DNA of 64,000 nucleotides from the NCBI RefSeq assembly GCF_910594985.1, contig NZ_CAJVCE010000001.1:248001-312000 (forward strand), in the 5' to 3' direction. The position numbers and the translations under genes were made by a program. The stretch's first letter is position 1; every line of letters starts with the position of its first letter. This DNA is from Paenibacillus allorhizosphaerae. Its GTDB lineage: Bacteria > Bacillota > Bacilli > Paenibacillales > NBRC-103111. Of the stretch, positions 50,783-58,759 are shown one piece after another. Under the pieces are notes generated by a model that was not told where the DNA came from, did not search any database, and saw only the letters and a list, made by a program, of their open reading frames with translations.

Positions 50783-51739
50783 TTACTTTAACGCCACTCT
50801 GCATAGTGAAGCGGTTCCTTCCAGCTCGCGAATGACTTCGGAGGCGACCATCTCCGATGTCCGGACCTGCGATTGCTCCGTCAGTCCCGCAATGTGCGGC
50901 GTAATCCAGCAATTGTCCAGCGTCAGCAGCGGATGCTCCTTATCCGGCGGTTCTTGCGCCAATACGTCAAGGAAAGCGCCGGCAATCCGGCTCCGCTTGA
51001 GCGCCCGGTACAGATCGTGCTCGTTGACAATGCCTCCGCGCGAAGAATTGATCAATATCGCACCGGGTTTCATCCGTTCCAGAGCCGCTTCGTTAATCAA
51101 ATCGGCGGTTTGTTTGGTCAGTGGAATATGCAGACTGATGAAATCCGCTTCCTCCAACACTTGTTCCAAACCGGCAAGACGAATCCCCGACTCAGTCACG
51201 GCAAAATCGTAAGCACCTACATAAGGGTCATAGCCAATCGCCTTCATGCCGAGCGCTTTAGCCCGGACCGCCACCCGATGTCCGATATCCCCCAAGCCGA
51301 TCAAACCTAGCGATGAGCCGTAAAGCTCGGTGCCTGTATTACGTTTGCGGTCCCAGCGCCCCTCTCTCACTTCCGCAGAAGCTCTAAACAGCGGACGGCA
51401 GTAACTGAGAATGGCGGTTACAACATATTCGGCAACTGAATTCGCATTGGCATATTTGCCATATACGACCGGAATTTGCCGGCTTGATGCCGCCTTCAAG
51501 TCGATATTATCCAGTCCGACCCCGAGCCGTCCGACCACCTTCAACCCATGGCCGCGTTCAAGCAGTTCTTCGTCGACGCTCGTCTGATTTCTTACGATCA
51601 ACGCCGCGGCATCTTCCACCTCCGCGAGCAGCCGCGTTCGATCCCTCCACACCTCCGGGTCATACCGAACTTCCCATCCTTTGCGTCTCAGCAGCTCCGC
51701 GCCGTCCGGCCAATCCAATTCGCTAATGACGATTTTCAT
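50783..51739 (-). CDS. D-2-hydroxyacid dehydrogenase (PGDH/SlcC-like)
   Basis: A 318-residue NAD-dependent dehydrogenase from ATG 51739 (GGGGGG six nt upstream). NAD fold SLGLIGLGDIGHRVAVRAKA, substrate motif VVGRLGVGLDNIDLKAASSR, and catalytic Arg (INSSRGGIVNE), Glu (FLDVLAQEPPDKE) and His (WITPHIAGLT). It belongs to the phosphoglycerate dehydrogenase branch, which includes (S)-sulfolactate dehydrogenase SlcC. It is next to an Ldh-family enzyme of opposite stereochemistry, giving a pair that could racemise or oxidise a 3-substituted lactate. Exact substrate inferred from context only. Confidence 0.88.
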   Translation of the reverse strand: MKIVISELDWPDGAELLRRKGWEVRYDPEVWRDRTRLLAEVEDAAALIVRNQTSVDEELLERGHGLKVVGRLGVGLDNIDLKAASSRQIPVVYGKYANANSVAEYVVTAILSYCRPLFRASAEVREGRWDRKRNTGTELYGSSLGLIGLGDIGHRVAVRAKALGMKAIGYDPYVGAYDFAVTESGIRLAGLEQVLEEADFISLHIPLTKQTADLINEAALERMKPGAILINSSRGGIVNEHDLYRALKRSRIAGAFLDVLAQEPPDKEHPLLTLDNCWITPHIAGLTEQSQVRTSEMVASEVIRELEGTASLCRVALK

Positions 51740-51762
51740 GCTCATCCCCCCATTTGAAACCT

Positions 51763-52824
51763 CTAGATCGCATCCGGAAATGCCGTGCCGCAGGCAGCTC
51801 CAAGCGCCTGCAATTCGCTTGCGACCTCTGCCGAAAGGGCGATGCCCCGGCTTTGATTCAGCAGTCGGGTCCGATGCCTGCGTTCCCCTGGAATCAATAT
51901 TTCATTGGCTTGTGCTGACAGCGGGGCACTTTTGATTTCGCTTGTGAACAGATCCATTCGGTCATAATAGGGTTCCAGCTCCATCCACTTGCCGATATTC
52001 ATCAAGATGAATGCATGGCCGACATCGGCCGGTGGATCGTGTTCCTGATACAAGTTGCCGACTCTCGGACCGAAAGCCGCTCCCGTCAGCACCGCCGACA
52101 TCATTTCGACCGCCATCGCAAGCGCGTATCCTTTGGGCCCGCCAAGCGGCAGCACGGCGCCTCGAAGCGCGGCAGCGGCATCCGTCGTAGGCCTGCCCTC
52201 TTCATCGATCGCCCATCCTTCAGGAATCGGTTTGTTTTGCTTATTCGCCAAAATAATGTTGCCGCGGGCTACCACGCTCGATGACATGTCGACGATGAGC
52301 GGAGGGCCGGAACGAATCGGAAATCCGAAAGCGATCGGATTCGTGCCCAGATACGCTTTCTTCCCGCCCCACGGGGCAATGCCCGGGGGGGAATTCGTAA
52401 CGGCGACAAGCGCAAGCTTCTGCTCGCAGGCTAGCTGGCAGTAATAGGCCGCCGTCCCGAAATGATTGCTGCCGCGGATCAAGACCATGCTGATTCCAGC
52501 ATCGCGTGCCAAAGGAACAGCTTCCTCCAGCGCTCTTACGCAAACGACCTGCCCGAGACCGTTGCCGCCGTCGACATGGACGATATTGCCGTGATGCTGC
52601 ATGCGAATATCCGGCTTAGCGGCAATTCGCCCTTCCTGAATTCGTCTCACATAGATCGGCAACCGGCTTATGCCGTGGCTGCCGTTCTCCTCAAGATCGG
52701 CACGTACCAGCGAGTCGGCTGCGACAGCCGCATCCTTGGCGGAAAAACCCGACCGGATGAATACATTCCTGCAAAACTGCTCCAGCGCATCGGATCGATA
52801 TCGTTTATCCGGTTGCTCGCCCAT
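51763..52824 (-). CDS. Ldh family (malate/L-lactate, ComC-like) oxidoreductase
   Basis: A 353-residue NAD(P)-dependent dehydrogenase of the non-Rossmann malate/lactate dehydrogenase family, from ATG 52824 with AAGGAGATT. Diagnostic: ADLEENGSHGISRLPIYVRR, the catalytic His in MVLIRGSNHFGTAAYYCQLA, APWGGKKAYLGTNPIAFGFP, and LRGAVLPLGGPKGYALAMAV. The family includes ComC, which interconverts sulfopyruvate and one enantiomer of sulfolactate, and also ureidoglycolate and delta-pyrroline reductases. It lies between the PGDH-like gene and the aldehyde dehydrogenase in the same operon, implying a 2-hydroxyacid intermediate. Confidence 0.9.
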   Translation of the reverse strand: MGEQPDKRYRSDALEQFCRNVFIRSGFSAKDAAVAADSLVRADLEENGSHGISRLPIYVRRIQEGRIAAKPDIRMQHHGNIVHVDGGNGLGQVVCVRALEEAVPLARDAGISMVLIRGSNHFGTAAYYCQLACEQKLALVAVTNSPPGIAPWGGKKAYLGTNPIAFGFPIRSGPPLIVDMSSSVVARGNIILANKQNKPIPEGWAIDEEGRPTTDAAAALRGAVLPLGGPKGYALAMAVEMMSAVLTGAAFGPRVGNLYQEHDPPADVGHAFILMNIGKWMELEPYYDRMDLFTSEIKSAPLSAQANEILIPGERRHRTRLLNQSRGIALSAEVASELQALGAACGTAFPDAI

Positions 52825-52851
52825 ATATCGCAATCTCCTTGTGGATTCGGT

Positions 52852-54270
52852 TTACAAGTTAAATACGACAATCCGTTCCTCCGTCATTTCCTCAATCGCA
52901 TACTTCGGACCTTCTTTGCCCCAGCCGCTTTCTTTCACGCCTCCATACGGCATCAGATCGGCCCGGAATTGCGATGCATCGTTCACGATCAGCCCGCCGA
53001 CATGAATCCGCCTGGCAGCATGAAACGCGGTGGACAGATTAGCAGTAAAAATACCGGCCTGCAAGCCGTAGCGCGACAGATTGATTCGCTCTATGCATTC
53101 GTCCAATTCCGTGTACTCGCTAATGCCGACTACCGGAGCGAACAGCTCTTCACAGGTGACCTTCATTTCTTCCTTGACATGACTCAGCACCGTTGGCTGG
53201 AACAGAGCTCCATCCCGCTTTCCGCCGCATTCCAGCGTGGCTCCGGCCTCCAGCGCCTCATGCACCCATTGTTCCGCACGCACCGCTTCCTTCTCGCTGA
53301 TCATCGGGCCGACATCGGTTGCGGGGTCGAACGGATCGCCCGTTCGGAGAGCGAGCGTCCGCTGGACAAACGCTTTTACGAACCGTTCCTTAATGTCTTG
53401 GTGGACATAAATGCGCTGTACCGAGATGCACACTTGACCGGCATTGCCGAAGCTTTTGCCGACAGTCAACCCAGCCGCTAGCTCCACATCGGCGTCCTTG
53501 TGAACGATGACGGCGGAGTTGCTGCCGAGCTCAAGCAGCACTTTGCGAAGCCCGGTTCTTTGCTTCAGCTGCTTGCCTACGGCGGGACTGCCCGTAAAAG
53601 TATATAGATTGATCCGCTCATCCTGCGCAAGCTGCTCGCCTACCGAAGAGCCGGAACCGATCACGAGGTTCAAGTACCCCGGCGGCAAGCCGGCTTGCTC
53701 GAATAACTGCGCCAATTTCACGGCAATGAGCGGCGTAACGCTGGCCGGTTTCAACACAACCGCATTGCCCGCCGCAAGCGCGGGTCCGACTTTATGCGCC
53801 ACCAAGTTCAGCGGAACGTTGAACGGCGTGATCGCACAAACGACCCCGACCGGCACGCGAATCGTAAAAGCAAGCCGGTTCTCGGCGCCGGGCGAACTTT
53901 CGACCGGAATGCCTTCGCCATGGATGCGTTTGGCTTCCTCGGCGGAAATCTCCAGCGTTTGCGCCGTTCGTTCCACCTCGACAACCGCTTCTTTCAACGT
54001 TTTGCCTACTTCTTGCGCGATCAGCCGACCCAGTTGCTGCTTATTCGCCAGCACAAGCTCACTTGTTCTCTTCAATATTTCATACCGGCGGTACGGCGGC
54101 AGCGCATTCGTCCGATAAGCGGTCTGTGCGGCTGCAACCGCCTGTTCTACAAGCACTTCGGATGCTATGGAAACGGTCGCGATCGTCTTGCCGGAATACT
54201 TCTCCTTAACTTCCAGCTTTTCCTCCGTGCTGATCCATCGGCCGTCGATCAGAATCGGATAATGCTCCAT
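52852..54270 (-). CDS. Aldehyde dehydrogenase (lactaldehyde/GapN-like)
   Basis: A 472-residue enzyme from ATG 54270 behind GCAGGTGAG. NAD(P) site and oxyanion Asn: AITPFNVPLNLVAHKVGPAL, GNAVVLKPASVTPL. Catalytic Glu in VLLELGSNSAVIV (ELGS for the usual ELGG) and catalytic Cys in GNAGQVCISVQRIYV. The PFNVPLNL-HKVGPA pattern places it with lactaldehyde/glycolaldehyde and GapN-type enzymes. In the operon it would oxidise the three-carbon aldehyde released by the aldolase to a lactate-type acid; sulfolactaldehyde or lactaldehyde are both possible. 28 nt before the Ldh gene. Confidence 0.92.
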   Translation of the reverse strand: MEHYPILIDGRWISTEEKLEVKEKYSGKTIATVSIASEVLVEQAVAAAQTAYRTNALPPYRRYEILKRTSELVLANKQQLGRLIAQEVGKTLKEAVVEVERTAQTLEISAEEAKRIHGEGIPVESSPGAENRLAFTIRVPVGVVCAITPFNVPLNLVAHKVGPALAAGNAVVLKPASVTPLIAVKLAQLFEQAGLPPGYLNLVIGSGSSVGEQLAQDERINLYTFTGSPAVGKQLKQRTGLRKVLLELGSNSAVIVHKDADVELAAGLTVGKSFGNAGQVCISVQRIYVHQDIKERFVKAFVQRTLALRTGDPFDPATDVGPMISEKEAVRAEQWVHEALEAGATLECGGKRDGALFQPTVLSHVKEEMKVTCEELFAPVVGISEYTELDECIERINLSRYGLQAGIFTANLSTAFHAARRIHVGGLIVNDASQFRADLMPYGGVKESGWGKEGPKYAIEEMTEERIVVFNL

Positions 54271-54304
54271 ATTCTCACCTGCTTTACCTTATTGTGATTG
54301 CTTG

Positions 54305-55159
54305 TCAAGCTTTTCCGGCGCTTCCGAACAGGCGCATCTTGTCAACGACGATCCGCTTCATTCGTTCGGCTCCCGTCCTCGCAAAAGGGAACACATCGTA
54401 TGCATCGCCGAACTGCTCGAGCGCTTCGCGTACGCCTTGCGTGTAAGCGCTGCGCAGCTCGGTGTCCACATTGATTTTGGCAATGCCGTTCGCAACGGCC
54501 TGACGAATCTGATCGTCCGGAATGCCGGAGCCGCCATGCAGCACGATCGGTATGTTCGTGAGCGCGCTGATTTTCTTCAGCCGCTCCATGTCCAGCTCGG
54601 GCTTCGATTTGTACAGACCGTGCGCAGAACCGATCGCCACTGCTAACGAATCTACCTGCGTTTCCTGCCAAAAATGCAAGGCCTGCTCGGGATTCGTATA
54701 GAAAGCGTCCCGGTCGTCTACCGCCAAATCGTCTTCGACGCCGGGAATTTTGCCGAGCTCGCCTTCCACGGGGACTCCTGCGGCATGCCCGGCGCGTACG
54801 ACTTCGCGAGTAACGGTTATGTTCTCATCGAGATCATGATGCGATCCGTCATACATCACGGACGTACATCCGGCCTGGATGGCTTCAATGGCTTGCTCAT
54901 AAGATTTGCCGTGATCCAGATGAACAACGACAGGTACATCCGTATGAGAGCCGTGCCAACGAATACTGTTGACCAAAGCTCCAAAACCGCTGTTGCGTAT
55001 GGCGCGCTGCCCGATTTGAATGATGACAGGCGACCGCTGTTCATCGGCAGCCTCGATGATCCCCTGAACCATTTCCGCCGTGTGGGCGCTGAAAGCGCCG
55101 ACGGCATATTTTCGTTTCATAGCATCATCCAGCAGCTCTCTCGCGAAAAATCGCCTCAC
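54305..55159 (-). CDS. Class II (zinc) ketose-bisphosphate aldolase
   Basis: A 284-residue aldolase from GTG 55159 with GAAGGAGG; its GTGA overlaps the kinase stop. Class II features: catalytic Asp and Zn His in VVVHLDHGKSYEQAIEAIQA, TSVMYDGSHHDLDENI, Glu in PVEGELGKIPGVEDD, Zn His in AIGSAHGLYKSKPELD and IPIVLHGGSGIP with the phosphate loop. It cleaves a ketose phosphate to dihydroxyacetone phosphate plus an aldehyde. Relatives use fructose-1,6-, tagatose-1,6- or 6-substituted 1-phosphates. The upstream C1-kinase and downstream aldehyde dehydrogenase suggest a 6-modified ketose 1-phosphate. Confidence 0.92.
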   Translation of the reverse strand: MRRFFARELLDDAMKRKYAVGAFSAHTAEMVQGIIEAADEQRSPVIIQIGQRAIRNSGFGALVNSIRWHGSHTDVPVVVHLDHGKSYEQAIEAIQAGCTSVMYDGSHHDLDENITVTREVVRAGHAAGVPVEGELGKIPGVEDDLAVDDRDAFYTNPEQALHFWQETQVDSLAVAIGSAHGLYKSKPELDMERLKKISALTNIPIVLHGGSGIPDDQIRQAVANGIAKINVDTELRSAYTQGVREALEQFGDAYDVFPFARTGAERMKRIVVDKMRLFGSAGKA

Positions 55160-56376
55160 GAGTTTTCCTCCTTCTGGGCATATGATATCGGAATGATCGT
55201 TCGATAGCGATTGGTCGCATCCATAAACGGGGCTAACCATCGCCGGTAACCGCTATGGATCGTTCCATCGGCCGATATATATTTGCTGTCCAATTCCCTC
55301 TCCTTGCCGGCGACTGCGGCGAACGCAATTTTCCCGATCTCCCATTTATAGGGCTGATGCGCCAAACGTTCAATCCGCACCATCATCCCGCTTTCTCCCC
55401 GCAAGATGAGCTGGGCCGCCTTCCTTCCCAGCGCGGCCGCCTCCATCCGGTCCAGCTCCGAAACGGCAAAGGTTGCGCAGCGCTGCAAAATACCCAAATT
55501 TTCATACCGGCAAGCGAGTCCCAGACGGGTACTTACGGATTCGGCGAGTACGCTTCCTACGCCACCGAGCGCTTTGCTCTGCGTATTCTGTTTCATGCCG
55601 TTCATCATGATCGGCTGCCCGTCCTTGCCTTTCAAGCCTTCGCTGACGACAACAACGCAATAGCCTAGACGCGAATGAATATCGGACACGGCTCGCAGCA
55701 TCGCTTCCGAATCGAACGGAATCTCCGGAACGTATACCAGATGAGGCCCGTCTTCCATCCTTTCCTTATAATAAATCGAAGCGGCCGTCAGCCATCCGAC
55801 GTTGCGGCCCATCGTCTCGATGATCCGCACATGCTCGAAATTTTTCATTGCCTCCAAATCCGTCGATAAATCCCGTACGGCGCGGGCTACAAATTTGGCA
55901 GCGCTTGGAAATCCGGGCGTGTGATCGGTTCCGACAATGTCGTTGTCCACCGTTTTCGGAATTCCGATCACCTGCAGCTCATACCCCATCTCCTTGGCTT
56001 TGACAGCCAGTTTGTCGCCGGCGGCCATCGTTCCGTTGCCGCCAAGCAGCACTAGAGCGCGTATATCGGCACGTTTTAAATGCTCGACTCCTGCGGTCAG
56101 GTCGTCATTCGTGAAAGCCATTCGACCTGCGCCGAGTACCGCTCCCGGCTGAAATTGCAGCCAATCCAACGATTGGCGCAAATCCAGATTGAAAAAATCG
56201 CCGTTAACAAGTCCTGTCAACCCTTGACGAATGCCAATCACGTTCGCCCTCTCGTCCGTTCTTCCGATCTCCTGCAGCAATCCGAATAAACTGCTGTTCA
56301 ATACTGCAGTGGGTCCACCGGATTGGATGACAGCAATTTTTTTGTCGTATCGCATGCGCAAGCCGGCAACTGCCAT
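55156..56376 (-). CDS. PFK-family ketose kinase
   Basis: A 406-residue phosphofructokinase-fold enzyme from ATG 56376 with AAAGGGTG; the frame also allows ATG 56397, overlapping the isomerase stop. IAVIQSGGPTAVLNSSLFGL and MGRNVGWLTAASIYYKE are PFK signatures. The phosphodonor loop reads GGNGTMAAGDKL, where bacterial ATP-PFKs have GGDGS and PPi-PFKs GGDDT, so the Mg-binding Asp is Asn. The catalytic motif is PKTVDND with the PPi-type Lys. Longer than the usual 320 residues of ATP-PFK. It likely phosphorylates C1 of a ketose made by the isomerase gene; donor and sugar are unclear. Confidence 0.88.
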   Translation of the reverse strand: MAVAGLRMRYDKKIAVIQSGGPTAVLNSSLFGLLQEIGRTDERANVIGIRQGLTGLVNGDFFNLDLRQSLDWLQFQPGAVLGAGRMAFTNDDLTAGVEHLKRADIRALVLLGGNGTMAAGDKLAVKAKEMGYELQVIGIPKTVDNDIVGTDHTPGFPSAAKFVARAVRDLSTDLEAMKNFEHVRIIETMGRNVGWLTAASIYYKERMEDGPHLVYVPEIPFDSEAMLRAVSDIHSRLGYCVVVVSEGLKGKDGQPIMMNGMKQNTQSKALGGVGSVLAESVSTRLGLACRYENLGILQRCATFAVSELDRMEAAALGRKAAQLILRGESGMMVRIERLAHQPYKWEIGKIAFAAVAGKERELDSKYISADGTIHSGYRRWLAPFMDATNRYRTIIPISYAQKEENS

Positions 56377-56393
56377 ACCATCCACACCCTTTC

Positions 56394-57752
56394 TCATAAA
56401 ACGGTCGGCTCAAAGTCCAACCATTCGCATAACGCTTTCATTTCCTCGTTGATGTCCGCATAAACCAACGAATAATGCGGCTCGAAGCCATGCTTCATCA
56501 AGCTTTTGAACAGCGGCAGCACCGGGCGGTTAAAGCCGACCTCGACGCTCGTTCCCAAAAACTTCTGCGGCTCGTCGAGCGCTTCTCCGTCCAGCATCAG
56601 CATGCGGTACGTCCCCGGACGGAACGGGTTCGGCCCTAACCGATTGATGGATACCCGCCCTGCTTTCAACCCGAATTCCATCGTGAATCCGATTTTCCGG
56701 TTCGGGTGAAGCCCGGCTACGGCTCCGGTATCCTGTCGCGCCAAGGAAAAAGCGCCGGCGCCGCAATGCCAGAACACGCCGGAATCTTTACTTTCATCAA
56801 TATGGACGAGATCTCCCAGATAAGGAGCGCTTTGTGCCAGTTGATGCTGAATGTACATCGTCATTACGCCATGGATATCCGCTTCGCAGGACGCCATAAT
56901 GCCCGAGTCAATAAAAGAGGACACCGTCGAACAGGCAGCAGCGCCGAAATCGGTAAAAAATTCAGGCCAGCAGCGCACGGCAACCATGCCGATACCTTGC
57001 CGCTTAAGATCCTCAAGCAGCGCCGTCTGGAAGCGGGCGAACTTCTTTACGCCTTCTTGAGGTATTTGCTGCAGAGCATTCACCTTCCCGGCAAGAGAAG
57101 CAATCGCCTGCTCCGCTTCTTCCTTCCGGATCTCGTTTGCGCGGCGAAACGCTTCCTGCAAATCGAGTTCGATGAGCTGCGGCCCGATGGAAGCGAGCTG
57201 ATTCGGTTCGGCCGCCGAAAAGAAAAAGCCGTCCGGATGCTTGCCCAGTACACCGATCTTAAGCGTCTTCAGCTGTCCGACCAGCTTCGCGACGCGCAGT
57301 TGAACGCTCATCTCGCGAACAAGCGCTTCCTCTGTCGGATTTCCGAACAGCAGCGCAAATTTGCGTCCGCTGGCGACAATCGTGTTGCTTAAATTATTGA
57401 CGCCCGTCATGGAATTCAGCGACAACCTGGTTCCGTTGCCCACCCGCGGTTCCCGGACGCCCCATAACAGAATCGGCAGATCGGATAAATGCATAATTTC
57501 CTGTATGAATCTGGCGTCGACGAATGTGGTCGTCTGTACGACAAGCACGTCCGGCTGGTGTTCCTGAAGCATTTTCTGGACAAACTGTGCGGTATCTTCG
57601 GGAGACATAAGCAGCGATTCGGGAGAAGTGCACGTATCCGTCAGCGATTCCAGCAGTTTCTTGGATTGCTCGAAATAAAGATTGGCCGACTCGACATCGA
57701 ATGTGGATCTGCCTACGGCAATAAAACCAACGTGTAATGTCAATGGAATCAT
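56394..57752 (-). CDS. L-fucose/L-arabinose isomerase-fold protein
   Basis: A 452-residue cytoplasmic enzyme from ATG 57752, first gene of the nine-gene operon. The fold is recognisable from an N-terminal sugar-isomerase domain (LHVGFIAVGRSTFDVESANL, QPDVLVVQTTTFVDARFIQE) and a C-terminal metal site (IGMVAVRCWPEFFTDFGAAA, VTMYIQHQLAQSAPYLGDLV, WHCGAGAFSLAR). Glu, Asp and His ligands sit in WPEFF, SCEADIHG and the later WHCG. It converts an aldose to a ketose with Mn. An isomerase of this fold initiates transaldolase-type sulfoquinovose breakdown in some Bacillus, as I recall. A kinase follows directly. Confidence 0.88.
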   Translation of the reverse strand: MIPLTLHVGFIAVGRSTFDVESANLYFEQSKKLLESLTDTCTSPESLLMSPEDTAQFVQKMLQEHQPDVLVVQTTTFVDARFIQEIMHLSDLPILLWGVREPRVGNGTRLSLNSMTGVNNLSNTIVASGRKFALLFGNPTEEALVREMSVQLRVAKLVGQLKTLKIGVLGKHPDGFFFSAAEPNQLASIGPQLIELDLQEAFRRANEIRKEEAEQAIASLAGKVNALQQIPQEGVKKFARFQTALLEDLKRQGIGMVAVRCWPEFFTDFGAAACSTVSSFIDSGIMASCEADIHGVMTMYIQHQLAQSAPYLGDLVHIDESKDSGVFWHCGAGAFSLARQDTGAVAGLHPNRKIGFTMEFGLKAGRVSINRLGPNPFRPGTYRMLMLDGEALDEPQKFLGTSVEVGFNRPVLPLFKSLMKHGFEPHYSLVYADINEEMKALCEWLDFEPTVL

Positions 57753-57786
57753 CTTCTTTCTTTCAACGGGTTGTGAATAATATATA

Positions 57787-57837
57787 ATAACATCATGATG
57801 TTATGTTTATCTTATAATGATGTGTATTCGCTGTCAA
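57787..57837 (-). promoter_or_regulatory. Operon promoter with 18-bp palindromic operator
   Basis: Minus-strand TTGACA (57832-57837), 17-nt spacer, TAAGAT (57809-57814). The perfect palindrome ATAACATCATGATGTTAT (57787-57804) covers the predicted start point, a classical repressor position. Its ATCATGAT core recurs before the solute-binding gene at 43029-43038. The likely binder is the local GntR protein. Confidence 0.78.
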
Positions 57838-57928
57838 TACAAAATCTTCCTCTTTGCCGACTATTGTTTCACTCGTACTACCACACAAGCATTGGTCATG
57901 CATTCCGCCCTCAAAGACCGTAACGATG

Positions 57929-58677
57929 TCATGCCGCCGGATTCAAAACCAACAATTGCACTCCCGAAACAAAGACGACTCCGTAGGCAATGCGTTGAAT
58001 CCATGCTTGCGACAAACGGTGAAACAGCCGTTGACCGATCAGAACGCCAAGAAAAGCCGCAACGGCGCAAGGCAGGAAAAAGCGGAGCACCGATTCGGGA
58101 ATATCCCCCTTAAAGCCGTGCATCGTTAAAGTCAACAAATTGGCGCTCAAAAAAGCAAGCTGCAAGTTAGCCTGATATTCCTTCTTATCCGCAAACCGGG
58201 CCAAAAAATAAATGACGAAAAAAGGTCCGCCTACTGCAAACAATCCACCGATCAGTGATCCGAGGAATGCCACTCCCCATGTGCCTGCATAGCTTTCAGC
58301 GATCCAAGAGCTTGATTCGGCGCGGGAGAAGATCATCCGCAGCACCAGCAGAATAACACCGAGTATTTTCTTCATCAGGCGGCGTTCCCGTAATGTTCAA
58401 GAATAACGAAGCAGACCCCTCTTCCCATAAAAGCGCTGATTAAAAACCAGAGCATCGCCTTTAACCGAATATGGTTTCGAAGCTGCACCATGATGGAGAC
58501 GGACAATATGCAAGTCAGTGCCAATATAAGCAGCGTGCTATCCTTGACAGGCAGGTACAGCGTGATGAGTCCTACGGAAAGAAGACCAAAGCCGATGCCC
58601 GAATACCCCTGACATAGACTTCCTATAAAAATCACCGGCAATATCAACAGCCATTCACTCATTCGGACTGCATCCAC
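57929..58677 (-). pseudogene. TauE/SafE family exporter broken by a frameshift
   Basis: Two abutting frames together make one TauE/SafE protein of about 248 residues, the normal length. The first (58677-58375, GTG start with AAAGGAG) gives the N-terminal TauE repeat (VIFIGSLCQGYSGIGFGLLS) and four helices, ending in HYGNAA. The second begins KKILGVILLVLRMIF and continues through GGLFAVGGPFFVIYFLARF, the second TauE repeat. The junction TGATG would read through as GNAA-L-MKKILGV if one base were added, so a one-base deletion is the simplest account. The family exports sulfite, sulfoacetate or sulfolactate. Sequencing error or two coupled half-proteins are alternatives. Confidence 0.75.
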
Positions 58678-58759
58678 TTTCGCTTCTCCTTTCCATCGAG
58701 TGCCGTTCCATTACCTGCCGAACTTCCGCAAACACAACCCATGCGAATCACGATGACTG

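Noticed and set aside
48993-51212. 739-codon open frame on the plus strand
   Set aside because: Lies entirely antisense to three well-supported minus-strand genes (Gfo/Idh, M24, hydroxyacid dehydrogenase), has no family resemblance and is explained by codon bias in the GC-rich complementary frame.
57929-58677. Two separate small membrane proteins
   Set aside because: Each is half of one TauE/SafE protein and the junction is repaired by one base, so a frameshift is simpler than two genes.
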